A DNA stretch of 64,000 nt from Methylophilaceae bacterium LSUCC0401 (GTDB lineage Bacteria > Pseudomonadota > Gammaproteobacteria > Burkholderiales > Methylophilaceae): the NCBI GenBank assembly GCA_024919035.1, contig CP103442.1, forward strand, positions 620,001 to 684,000, in the 5' to 3' direction. A program made the position numbers and the translations under genes. The notes beneath the pieces were generated by a model, which worked only from the letters and a program-made list of their open reading frames with translations, ran no database searches and was not told where the DNA came from. Positions 57,616 to 64,000 of the stretch are shown here, piece after piece (within the stretch, counting starts at the first letter, position 1; each line of letters opens with the position of its first letter).

Positions 57616-58410
57616 TTATAGATCCTTTTTAGATAAATATTTTTTTATTATTGGCAATTGCTGATGAATGGCTCTGTCGGTGACCGCCGGAAATAAATCA
57701 TTCACAATCGTAAAAAAACGCTCTTTAAACCCAAGGCGTTTTTGCCAACTCGTTTTAAACAAAAACTTTATGAATGCTTGAGCCACCTGCTCGGGCGAAT
57801 CCATAGCTGTGTGAGTTGCCATATTGAGTTGCTCAACACGAGAATTATTAAAGGGTGTTTTTGTGGCTCGAGGAGCAAAGTAGCGCACAGAAACCGAGGT
57901 ATCACTCAACTCACGTCTCAAGCTTTGAGCAAAACCCTTTAAACCAAATTTAGAACTACAGTAGCTGACAAACCCAGGGAATCCTAAGTAACCAAAGATT
58001 GATCCTGTATTAATGATTTGACTATGATTATCTTTAAGTAAAGGGAGTAATTTTTTGGTTAATAACATTGGAGCAGTCAAGTTCACATTGATAAGGTTCG
58101 TAATGATTTCATCTGATTGATGCTCAAATGAATCAAAGTCATTCATGCCAGCATTATTTAACAGCAAATTAATACCGCCATTAGCTTCAGCCATAGCATA
58201 GATATTCTGTCTTACCTCAGGATCTAAAATATCGCCTGCGATAATATAACAATTTTTTAGAGCAAGCTCATCTCTAACCTGTTCTAATGATTGCTTATCT
58301 AATCCATTTAAAATAATTAAATCTATGTGGGGTTGCATGGCTTGAATCAATGCCCTGCCTATTCCACCAGAAGCTCCGGTAATAACCACTCTAAGACGAT
58401 TTATACTCAT
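57616..58410 (-). CDS. Short-chain dehydrogenase/reductase of the Fur-linked cluster
   Basis: Classical SDR of 264 residues. The cofactor loop is VVITGASGGIGRALIQAM, NNAG lies near residue 87, and the catalytic Ser/Tyr/Lys are in INTGSIFGYLGFPGFVSYCSSKFG. FAPRATKTPFN follows the active site, and the C-terminal extension (KTSWQKRLGFKERFFTIVNDLFP) is typical of lipid-acting SDRs. Its ATG overlaps the oxidase stop. It could reduce a keto group or aldehyde in the cluster product. Confidence 0.9.
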   Translation of the reverse strand: MSINRLRVVITGASGGIGRALIQAMQPHIDLIILNGLDKQSLEQVRDELALKNCYIIAGDILDPEVRQNIYAMAEANGGINLLLNNAGMNDFDSFEHQSDEIITNLINVNLTAPMLLTKKLLPLLKDNHSQIINTGSIFGYLGFPGFVSYCSSKFGLKGFAQSLRRELSDTSVSVRYFAPRATKTPFNNSRVEQLNMATHTAMDSPEQVAQAFIKFLFKTSWQKRLGFKERFFTIVNDLFPAVTDRAIHQQLPIIKKYLSKKDL

Positions 58411-59069
58411 ACTGGTAGCTCCATATTGGGAATGGCACGAAAAATATCTCCATACAATTTAAAGATTGCTTTTGCGGAATGAATGATGGCCTGTTTATCT
58501 TTTTCATCACTCAGTTGGTTGACTAATTGCTCAAAAAATTGAACATGGTCTTGGTCCAGTGAACCATGGGATAACAGGTAACTAAAAGCTTTGTTTGGTA
58601 ATTGCAATGATGTCTTAAGGGCTTCCGCAGCTTGAGTTGCCAATGCGGTGCTGGTCCCCTCCAAAACAAATACCATCCCAAAAAACCCAACTGGATTTTC
58701 ACGGTCAATTTGGTGATATGCGTACCTCACCATAAGATCTGTTGTTAAGTGGGGTCTGGATTGTTTGACTGTTTCTGGATTAAACCCACAATGCTTAATA
58801 TCATTAAGAATCCATTGCTCATGCCCATACTCCTCTTCAATATATTCAGTAATCGCTTTTTTCATAAACTCATATTCACTGGATAGACGACTGCCACAAG
58901 CCATGAGTAAAGGCACAGTGTGTCGTACATGATGATAAGCTTGAGATAAAAAAGTGACGTAAGTATGTTTAGAGATTTCTCCTTTGAGGGCACTTTGAAT
59001 CATGGGAGCTGCATACAGCTCATTCCTATCCTGTTCGGTTTGTTGAATCAATTTGTCATAAAAATTCAT
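58407..59069 (-). CDS. Heme-oxygenase-like diiron oxidase (HDO) candidate
   Basis: An all-helical protein of 220 residues with the TenA/heme-oxygenase fold. The second ATG (59069) overlaps the ligase stop as ATGA; an ATG at 59075 would add two residues. Numbering from 59069, the acidic stretch EYIEEEYGHEQ provides Glu80 and His83, FVLEGTS Glu137, and SHGSLDQDHVQFF the set His168-x3-Asp172-x2-His175. That set is the ligand pattern I recall from HDO enzymes such as CADD and UndA, which use two irons to cleave or desaturate fatty acids and amino acids. TenA thiaminases and PqqC do not carry it. The substrate is probably the acyl or amino moiety activated by the adjacent ligase. Confidence 0.75.
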   Translation of the reverse strand: MNFYDKLIQQTEQDRNELYAAPMIQSALKGEISKHTYVTFLSQAYHHVRHTVPLLMACGSRLSSEYEFMKKAITEYIEEEYGHEQWILNDIKHCGFNPETVKQSRPHLTTDLMVRYAYHQIDRENPVGFFGMVFVLEGTSTALATQAAEALKTSLQLPNKAFSYLLSHGSLDQDHVQFFEQLVNQLSDEKDKQAIIHSAKAIFKLYGDIFRAIPNMELPV

Positions 59070-60502
59070 ACACATTCACTTTCTAATTGATGTTCATTCA
59101 CATTAATTTTTTCCATAATCACATTTCTTTTTAACCTGCCATTTGCCGTTAATGTTCCATCTTGATAGGAGAATGGTTGGGTTAATACGACACACCTATC
59201 TATACGTGCGTAGGATGGAAGTTTTTTATTAGCTCGATTCATAATAGAATTTTTTTCATCAATAGATAAATCTTTTTCACAGACAATGATGCAGGAGAGA
59301 TAGGGTTCATCAAAACAAGTTACCATGGCCTGCAAAACCCTTGGATCTTCGAGTAATAATGCCTCAGGCCATTCTGGTGATATATTTCTACCCACAGAAG
59401 TAATCACTAGATTTTTCTTTCGTCCATTCACGTATAAGAAATCATCTTGGATATAACCAAGATCACCTGTTTTATACCATCCTGGAGCTATTGACTCGCC
59501 TTTTAAATATCGCAAACCTTCATGCAGATAGACTTCGATTTCATCATCGAGGATACGGACTTGTCGACTCGGTAAAATATTTCCGACAGACCCCACTCGA
59601 TTTGAAGATTGGGTATTCACCGCAACGACAGAAGAACATTCGGATAAACCATATCCCTCGTAGACAGGTAATCCAAGGGCTCGTCCTTGCTCGATTAGAT
59701 TTACAGGGACTTTAGCCCCTCCTACCGCTATAAATTTTAATGAGTCCAATACGATGTGATGTTTTTTAATGTAACTCACAATCTGCTGAAGGAGCTGAGG
59801 AAGCAATATCAATGATTCAATTTTATGTTCTTGAATCAATTGGATGCATTTGCTTTCATCAAATTTGACGCCATCAAAACCAACAGACTTTAGTGAAAAG
59901 ATAAAGTTGGTTCCCCCCAGCAACATTGAGGTATAAGTTCCGGCGACATTTTCAAGCAAAATAGAAAAGGGTAAAAGACTCATGTGTCTTTGAATGCCCA
60001 TCGAATTTAAGAGCTGTGCTAAATCTTTAGCGACCTCTTCTTGTGCAGAGGATGACAAGCATATTCCTTTTGGAAATCCAGTGGAGCCAGAGGTGAATGT
60101 TATTTTTTGCACATTGTGAAGACTAGGCTTTTTATGTAATAATAAATTCACCGGTAATGAGCCAATAAAATTATCATCAATCGCGTCCCGATTATCCATA
60201 AAGCCATATCGTTTCAGCAAACTTTTATCCTCGGTAATCAAGGTTTGTATCCCCGCCTCGTCAATCAAATATTTGATTTGTTCCGAATTAAAGAAATTGG
60301 GAATGGGTACGAGTACCCGATTGGATTTGATGCACATGATATCAATGGCTACCCAGTCTGCTTTATTATCAATCTGTACACCGATCACTTTTGCATGAGC
60401 GGGAATTAACTGTTGATATTGTCGAGCCAATCGATGGATTTCTGATGAGTGATAGGTATGATTTTCATCAACAATTGAATAATGATTTTGATCCACAATC
60501 AT
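59066..60502 (-). CDS. Acyl-AMP ligase (AMP-binding superfamily) of the Fur-linked cluster
   Basis: A 478-residue adenylating enzyme. ITFTSGSTGFPKG is the phosphate-binding loop, YEGYGLSECSSVVAVN the A5 motif, GWYKTGDLGYI the A7 motif, GRKKNLVITSVGRNISPEW the hinge, and the Lys in NGRLKRNVI near the C-terminus the catalytic A10 Lys. It should activate a carboxylic acid as acyl-AMP, possibly transferring it to CoA. The ATG overlaps the hemolysin-family stop (TAATG). It is shorter than typical acyl-CoA synthetases at the N-terminus. Confidence 0.88.
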   Translation of the reverse strand: MIVDQNHYSIVDENHTYHSSEIHRLARQYQQLIPAHAKVIGVQIDNKADWVAIDIMCIKSNRVLVPIPNFFNSEQIKYLIDEAGIQTLITEDKSLLKRYGFMDNRDAIDDNFIGSLPVNLLLHKKPSLHNVQKITFTSGSTGFPKGICLSSSAQEEVAKDLAQLLNSMGIQRHMSLLPFSILLENVAGTYTSMLLGGTNFIFSLKSVGFDGVKFDESKCIQLIQEHKIESLILLPQLLQQIVSYIKKHHIVLDSLKFIAVGGAKVPVNLIEQGRALGLPVYEGYGLSECSSVVAVNTQSSNRVGSVGNILPSRQVRILDDEIEVYLHEGLRYLKGESIAPGWYKTGDLGYIQDDFLYVNGRKKNLVITSVGRNISPEWPEALLLEDPRVLQAMVTCFDEPYLSCIIVCEKDLSIDEKNSIMNRANKKLPSYARIDRCVVLTQPFSYQDGTLTANGRLKRNVIMEKINVNEHQLESECV

Positions 60503-61083
60503 TAAGGGATCCTCACAGCATAAACACCAGGGGCGCTGTCATAATAGCTGCCCCAGTTAGTGGATTGATCAACTAATTTATTGGGATCGGCTTTGATGAC
60601 AAACATGGGGTCAAGTCCTGCCTTCTTAAAAGCGTTATACACAGGTTTATTAATGGTAAATATGGCCCATTTTGCCCCTTTTGCGAGTAGCTTAGGCGAT
60701 ATTTTAAAGATCATCCGTCTCGTCGCTCCAGGCATGATTGAGGATAAATTTCCTAACTCCACCACTTCATTACGGTCGATGGGTTGTTTGGCAACTTGAG
60801 ATATTGCTTGCTCGGCTGAGCAGTCTAAATACTGCTCAACAAAACCCTTGGATTTTGATTTAAGAAAATTTATACCTAAACTGGCTACAAATTGAAAGCC
60901 ATCAGAACATGCAAATAAATGATCAAAATAATGATTGATTTCTGCCTGATGAACTTTGTAATAATTATTATAAATAAATGATTCAAGTGATTTACGAGCG
61001 GTATGTTTTTTATCCACCCACAAAACCGTACAGCCCTTAATTTTTTCATTGTAATCATCGATTACGATATTTTCTTGTAACAT
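60502..61083 (-). CDS. Thermostable hemolysin-family (T_hemolysin) GNAT-like protein
   Basis: A 193-residue member of the family named after Vibrio delta-VPH. FVASLGINFL, the segment FVEQYLDCSAEQAI, VVELGNLSSIMPGATRRMIF, KWAIFTINKPVYNAFKKAGLDPMFVIKAD and NWGSYYDSAPGVYAV are the conserved blocks. The family is, as I recall, related to GNAT/autoinducer-synthase folds, so acyl transfer is a better guess than haemolysis. AGGAGA stands seven bases before the ATG. It is the first enzyme of the run T_hemolysin-ligase-HDO-SDR-TPR, each overlapping or abutting the next. Confidence 0.88.
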   Translation of the reverse strand: MLQENIVIDDYNEKIKGCTVLWVDKKHTARKSLESFIYNNYYKVHQAEINHYFDHLFACSDGFQFVASLGINFLKSKSKGFVEQYLDCSAEQAISQVAKQPIDRNEVVELGNLSSIMPGATRRMIFKISPKLLAKGAKWAIFTINKPVYNAFKKAGLDPMFVIKADPNKLVDQSTNWGSYYDSAPGVYAVRIP

Positions 61084-61129
61084 GGTGTTCTCCTAAAATA
61101 AAAAATTTATTTCTACTTATGGGAGAAAA

Positions 61130-61453
61130 TTAGGGAGCTTGAGATAAAAAAGAATAAAAGAAATCAGGTTTTTTAAAATATGATGGGAGTGAATTAGCTA
61201 AAAAAGCCGAACCAGATTGATGCTGGATTTTAAAACTATCATTTTGATCAGCATAATCTGATACTTTGACAGATTCATTATCAAGCAAGTCCCCAAGAGT
61301 TTCGTTCAGTGTATTTTCTTGTGAATTTTTCGAATGGGAAAAGAGCTCATTCTGCTCTTGCCCAATGGTCACGCTTTCCATAAAAAACCCAAGAAAGACG
61401 ACTAAGAGTAAATTCTTAAAAATGAACCAAGACCTATAATTTGTCATACTCAT
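61130..61453 (-). CDS. Small exported protein at head of the Fur-linked cluster
   Basis: A 107-residue unrecognised protein. SWFIFKNLLLVVFLGFFMESVTIG is a signal peptide or membrane anchor, followed by a hydrophilic Asn/Ser/Glu-rich region and the tail KKPDFFYSFLSQAP. Two ATGs (61453, 61447) are possible and neither has a good Shine-Dalgarno. It lies 46 bp before the T_hemolysin gene and just downstream of the Fur box, so it is likely to be co-regulated. Confidence 0.6.
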   Translation of the reverse strand: MSMTNYRSWFIFKNLLLVVFLGFFMESVTIGQEQNELFSHSKNSQENTLNETLGDLLDNESVKVSDYADQNDSFKIQHQSGSAFLANSLPSYFKKPDFFYSFLSQAP

Positions 61454-61470
61454 GAATATCAGTACACATG

Positions 61471-61506
61471 TCTCAATAATTTCATTAGTTTATATTATCT
61501 TAAAAA
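61471..61506 (-). promoter_or_regulatory. Candidate promoter for the Fur-linked operon
   Basis: On the minus strand TTGCGT is followed, 17 bp later, by TAATAT, within the AT-rich space before the small exported protein. Both hexamers are weak and other choices are possible (for example TTGATT-16-TAATAT closer to the Fur box). Coordinates are approximate. Confidence 0.3.
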
Positions 61507-61560
61507 AGTTCAAAACGCAAACCATATTAAAAAAATATTATTTTAAAATCAACCACTTAA

Positions 61561-61584
61561 ATGATAATGATTCTCAATTATCAT
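61561..61584. promoter_or_regulatory. Fur box
   Basis: ATGATAAT-GATTCTCA-ATTATCAT has perfect eight-base inverted arms. The core TGATAAT-G-ATTCTCA matches the Fur 7-1-7 consensus (TGATAATnATTATCA) at 13 of 14 defined positions. It sits in the 141-bp space upstream of the small exported protein and the T_hemolysin operon, 11 bp past the stop of the preceding gene. Repression by iron-bound Fur is inferred. Confidence 0.75.
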
Positions 61585-61594
61585 GCATCAGGAG

Positions 61595-61888
61595 TTAATT
61601 TAAACTGGAGATGGTGGTTAAGCAAAAATAGTTAACAAGGAATAGGGAAAACAAGAATACAATCGCCATCAATTTACCCTCTTTTGTATTGATTTCTTTA
61701 AATACTCCAATATAAGGAACACAAAATAAAATTAAAAAATTGAGTGCAGTGAGTAAGGCAATCCAAAATTCAGAATAAAAACGATCCCGCATTAGAAAAA
61801 GAATAACCGCAATGATGAGTGAAGCAATTAAAGACTTTTTCCACATCAGCTGATTTTCTATAATTTCTGTAATAATGTTTTTTATCAT
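61595..61888 (-). CDS. Small membrane protein, unknown
   Basis: A 97-residue protein with three predicted membrane helices (SLIASLIIAVILFLM, FWIALLTALNFLILFCVPYIGVF and LMAIVFLFSLFLVNYFCLTTI). It is reminiscent of small ATP-synthase-I-like or DUF membrane proteins but no family is recognised. It is followed on the same strand by the Fur box and the biosynthetic operon. Confidence 0.65.
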   Translation of the reverse strand: MIKNIITEIIENQLMWKKSLIASLIIAVILFLMRDRFYSEFWIALLTALNFLILFCVPYIGVFKEINTKEGKLMAIVFLFSLFLVNYFCLTTISSLN

Positions 61889-61919
61889 AAATAATTGGCT
61901 AAAGAGTTATTGAAAAATA

Positions 61920-62135
61920 TTACTGTTCGTTGGCTCTTTCCTGTTGAAGTTTTTCAAACGCTTTTTGTAATTCTTCAGGGGTCATGGATTCATAATCAAT
62001 CTCACCCTCCTCAACATCAGCCTTAGGAGCTTCACAAAAATAATTGCAATAAATGGTCGACACAATTTTATAATTGATCGATAACCAGATCAGAATTAAA
62101 AAGAAAATTACAAGCTTTATAATTAATCTTTTCAC
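61920..62135 (-). CDS. Small single-helix membrane protein, unknown
   Basis: A 71-residue protein with an N-terminal helix (LIIKLVIFFLILIWLSINYKI) and an acidic C-terminal tail (ADVEEGEIDYESMTPEELQKA). The start is GTG at 62135, strongly supported by AAAGGG seven bases upstream; the nearby ATG at 62140 runs into a stop. A 17-bp palindrome lies about 30 bp upstream. The function is unknown. Confidence 0.65.
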   Translation of the reverse strand: MKRLIIKLVIFFLILIWLSINYKIVSTIYCNYFCEAPKADVEEGEIDYESMTPEELQKAFEKLQQERANEQ

Positions 62136-62166
62136 AGCATAACCCTTTACCCAAATTTAAGAATGA

Positions 62167-62183
62167 GATGTAATTATTACATC
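62167..62183. promoter_or_regulatory. Perfect palindrome, candidate operator
   Basis: GATGTAAT-T-ATTACATC has eight-base perfect arms with a single central base, in the 163-bp divergent space between the 71-residue membrane protein and the 171-residue protein. It looks like a dimeric repressor site rather than a terminator, since it has no loop and no T-run. The regulator is unknown. Confidence 0.4.
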
Positions 62184-62298
62184 AAACACCCATGATTTGA
62201 TAAATATAGCATTGATCTATGACAGTTATATGTAATGATTAAACTTATTCACCTTACTTATGTCATTAATAAAATTTTTAAAGAAAGCTTAACTAAAT

Positions 62299-62814
62299 AT
62301 GAATGCAGATTTCAAATACCTCAAAGAGTCATTTCCCTTGTCATTTAACAAAACCATTGTGGAACATCAGGCGGTGAACAAAGTGATCACCTTTTGTGAT
62401 GCAAAGACACAGTACCTTTTATTTACCGGGATGTTTCATGAAGTAAATGGTGGCAAGGGCATTACCGATGACCTTGAAGTTTATTTTGTGAATTACTTAG
62501 CTGAACAACTCAAGGCAACCGCATTTGCAAGAGCTTCTGCATTCGTCATGGAAGATCAAACCAAGTTTGTAGGCTACGATGTCAAAAGTATTGAAGGGGA
62601 TATCTGGTCACAACAAAATATTTTCGAAGCCAATGAAGAGGGTCGAGTCACGTCGGTAAAAGATGAATTTACCAACAGCAGTGACAAGAATTCAATTTGT
62701 CCCCTCGTTCCCCGCTATTTTGAAAAAATTGATTTTCCAGAAGATACTTTAGAATTTTTAAAAAATCTGCATGCCCAAGTAACGCCCAGCTTGGTCCAGT
62801 TAAAACGAGGTTAA
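62299..62814 (+). CDS. Conserved-looking protein of unknown function
   Basis: A soluble, acidic 171-residue protein without signal peptide or membrane segment. It has a mixed alpha/beta appearance (NKVITFCDAKTQYLLFTGMFHEV, LEVYFVNYLAEQLKATAFARASAFVMED). I do not recognise the family. The codon use and AT content match the neighbours. Its TAA stop lies inside a hairpin shared with the convergent small gene. Confidence 0.7.
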   Translation: MNADFKYLKESFPLSFNKTIVEHQAVNKVITFCDAKTQYLLFTGMFHEVNGGKGITDDLEVYFVNYLAEQLKATAFARASAFVMEDQTKFVGYDVKSIEGDIWSQQNIFEANEEGRVTSVKDEFTNSSDKNSICPLVPRYFEKIDFPEDTLEFLKNLHAQVTPSLVQLKRG

Positions 62815-62827
62815 CTGCTTAACCTCG
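62806..62827. terminator. Bidirectional hairpin containing both stop codons of convergent genes
   Basis: CGAGGTTAA and TTAACCTCG are perfect nine-base inverted repeats around CTGC. The TAA of the left arm ends the 171-residue protein and the TTA of the right arm (TAA on the minus strand) ends the 44-residue protein. CCAG (62797-62800) and CTGG (62829-62832) can extend the stem. There is no T-run, so it may be a stabilising 3' end as much as a terminator. Confidence 0.6.
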
Positions 62828-62953
62828 GCTGGTCACTTTACAGATTGCACTGCCCTCACCAAATATCTTTTGACACATCACTGGGTTGATAAACACCAGC
62901 GCAATGTAAATCACTACGAAAGCGATCAGACCATACCTAATATTTTTTTTCAT
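62819..62953 (-). CDS. 44-residue single-span membrane protein
   Basis: An ATG at 62953 opens 44 codons: MKKNIRYGLIAFVVIYIALV, then FINPVMCQKIFGEGSAICKV and TSRG. Positive residues precede one hydrophobic helix (YGLIAFVVIYIALVF), followed by a short tail with two Cys (Met-Cys-Gln and Ile-Cys-Lys) that could form a periplasmic disulfide. It is too short for most gene finders. Support comes from the membrane-protein pattern and from the symmetric stop codon in the hairpin. Confidence 0.6.
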   Translation of the reverse strand: MKKNIRYGLIAFVVIYIALVFINPVMCQKIFGEGSAICKVTSRG

Positions 62954-63004
62954 GTCTTGATGATATTCGCTTGAAAATTAAAATCAAGCATTACATCAAT
63001 GGAT

Positions 63005-63024
63005 AACCGTGTAAAATCACGGTT
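63005..63024 (+). other. Hairpin 20 bp upstream of the SulP gene
   Basis: AACCGTG and CACGGTT form a perfect seven-pair stem with loop TAAAAT. GTGTAAAAT is repeated at 63010-63018 and 63037-63045, the second copy running into the SulP start codon. It may be an operator or leader hairpin, and no function is known. Confidence 0.35.
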
Positions 63025-63043
63025 CAAATCATGAAAGTGTAAA

Positions 63044-64000
63044 ATGAGTTACTCAACCAATGAAATAAAAACCAACCTCCTCAGTGGCTTGACGGTGGCA
63101 TTAGCTATGGTTCCAGAAGCAATTGCTTTTGCCTTAATTGCTCAAGTTTCTCCTTTAACCGGATTGTATGCTGCGATTATCGTTTGTCTCATCACCTCTG
63201 TTTTTGGTGGGCGGCCTGGGATGATTTCAGGTGCGACTGGAGCACTTGCGGTTGTTATGGTCGGTTTAGTTGTCAATCATGGAGTGGAATATTTATTTGC
63301 AACGGTCATCTTAATGGGTCTGTTGCAACTGATTTTCGCTTTTTTCAAACTGGGTAAATTTATTCGTATGGTCCCCTATCCTGTGATGTTAGGTTTTGTG
63401 AATGGATTAGCCATTGTGATTTTTCTAGCTCAATTTAATCACTTTAAAGTGATCGATGATTTAGGGATATCAACCTGGATGTCTGGCACAGCTCTATATA
63501 CCATGCTAGCACTGACTTTATTTACTGCTGCTTTAATTTATCTCATTCCAAAACTAACAAAATTTATTCCCGCACCATTAGGTGCCATTGCCATTGTGTC
63601 TTTTATTACCATCTATTTTAATTTGGACACGAAAACGGTTGCTGATCTCGGCTCTATTGGAGGTAACTTACCCCTTTTTCAGATTCCTGCGATTGAATTA
63701 AATTGGCAAACTATTCTCATCATTCTTCCTTATAGTTTTCTGTTAGCCGCGATTGGGTTGATTGAAACCTTGCTCACCTTAAATCTAATTGACGACATGA
63801 CCGAAACACGTGGGCGACCCAATCGAGAATCCATGGCTCAAGGATTAGCAAATGTAGTGACCGGATTTTTTAGTGGTATGGGGGGTTGTGCCATGATTGG
63901 TCAGAGTATGATCAATATTAATAACGGCGCACTTAGACGCCTATCAGGAATTGCTACAGCCATATTCTTAGCCTCATTCATATTATTTCTCTCAAGCTGG
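63044..64000 (+). CDS. SulP-family anion transporter (truncated by window end)
   Basis: Starts MSYSTNEIKTNLLSGLTVAL and runs 319 codons to the window edge without a stop. AMVPEAIAFALIAQVSPLTGLYAA is the SulP first-helix signature, GGRPGMISGATGALAVVM the second, and GFFSGMGGCAMIGQSMININNGALRRLSG the conserved late segment. SulP proteins move sulfate, bicarbonate or other anions, often with sodium (BicA, SbtA-like roles). The STAS domain, if present, lies beyond the window. The specific anion is not predictable. Confidence 0.93.
   Translation, partial: MSYSTNEIKTNLLSGLTVALAMVPEAIAFALIAQVSPLTGLYAAIIVCLITSVFGGRPGMISGATGALAVVMVGLVVNHGVEYLFATVILMGLLQLIFAFFKLGKFIRMVPYPVMLGFVNGLAIVIFLAQFNHFKVIDDLGISTWMSGTALYTMLALTLFTAALIYLIPKLTKFIPAPLGAIAIVSFITIYFNLDTKTVADLGSIGGNLPLFQIPAIELNWQTILIILPYSFLLAAIGLIETLLTLNLIDDMTETRGRPNRESMAQGLANVVTGFFSGMGGCAMIGQSMININNGALRRLSGIATAIFLASFILFLSSW

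Noticed and set aside
58407-59069. TenA thiaminase II or PqqC
   Set aside because: The fold family is similar, but the His-Asp-His set and the partner genes fit a diiron oxidase better, and no thiamine or PQQ genes are adjacent.
60502-61083. Haemolysin toxin
   Set aside because: The name is historical; the operon context and conserved blocks point to an enzyme-like GNAT-related protein, with no toxin or secretion features.

Overview
The window is a low-GC chromosomal segment of a Gram-negative bacterium. The outer-membrane machinery (bamA, skp, lpxD-fabZ-lpxA-lpxB) shows the Gram-negative envelope. The smc-zipA-ligA order, with a ZipA having its FtsZ-binding domain, points to a gammaproteobacterium, since zipA is essentially confined to that class. 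The AT-rich, compact genome with short spacers and many overlapping starts and stops fits a small-genome marine lineage, perhaps related to the SUP05/PS1 (Thioglobus-like) group. That placement is an inference from gene content and was not tested by any search.

Layout. Bases 1-3480 (minus): map-glnD followed by a truncated POT-family peptide transporter. 3481-16067 (plus): the classical rpsB-tsf-pyrH-frr-uppS-cdsA-dxr-bamA-skp-lpxD-fabZ-lpxA-lpxB-rnhB run (translation, isoprenoid, phospholipid, outer-membrane assembly and lipid A), but without rseP between dxr and bamA. 16060-20603 (minus): an RsmI-like methyltransferase, a YceF-type Maf pyrophosphatase and a two-subunit pyruvate carboxylase. 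20685-31788 (plus): yceD-rpmF-plsX-fabH-fabD-fabG-acpP-fabF-pabC-mltG-tmk-holB-tatD-MBL hydrolase and a small exported protein, closed by a strong terminator. 31880-37891: a lone molybdopterin oxidoreductase, a short autotransporter, an exported HDAC-family deacetylase and an exported TPR protein. 37884-44459 (minus): smc-zipA-ligA. 44535-46003: queF, tRNA-Ala(GGC) and a PanB-like enzyme.

From about 46 kb the content is more accessory: 5-FCL, a flavin monooxygenase-metY pair behind a structured leader, a PQQ-dependent lipoprotein dehydrogenase, a thioredoxin-MsrB fusion, a PatB/MalY beta-lyase and two transporters. Several of these fit sulfur amino-acid handling and oxidative repair.

The most interesting region is 56986-61594 (minus). 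It holds a tightly coupled operon: exported small protein, thermostable-hemolysin-family GNAT-like protein, acyl-AMP ligase, heme-oxygenase-like diiron oxidase candidate, SDR and TPR protein, preceded by a very good Fur box. I read it as an iron-regulated pathway making a small molecule or modified lipid, with no product I can name. Other unexplained signals are a long-range structured element abutting the start codon of the monooxygenase-metY pair, a perfect inverted repeat in the same divergent region, and a PanB homologue lacking one of the usual metal ligands. I saw no insertion sequence, prophage, CRISPR array or clear pseudogene.
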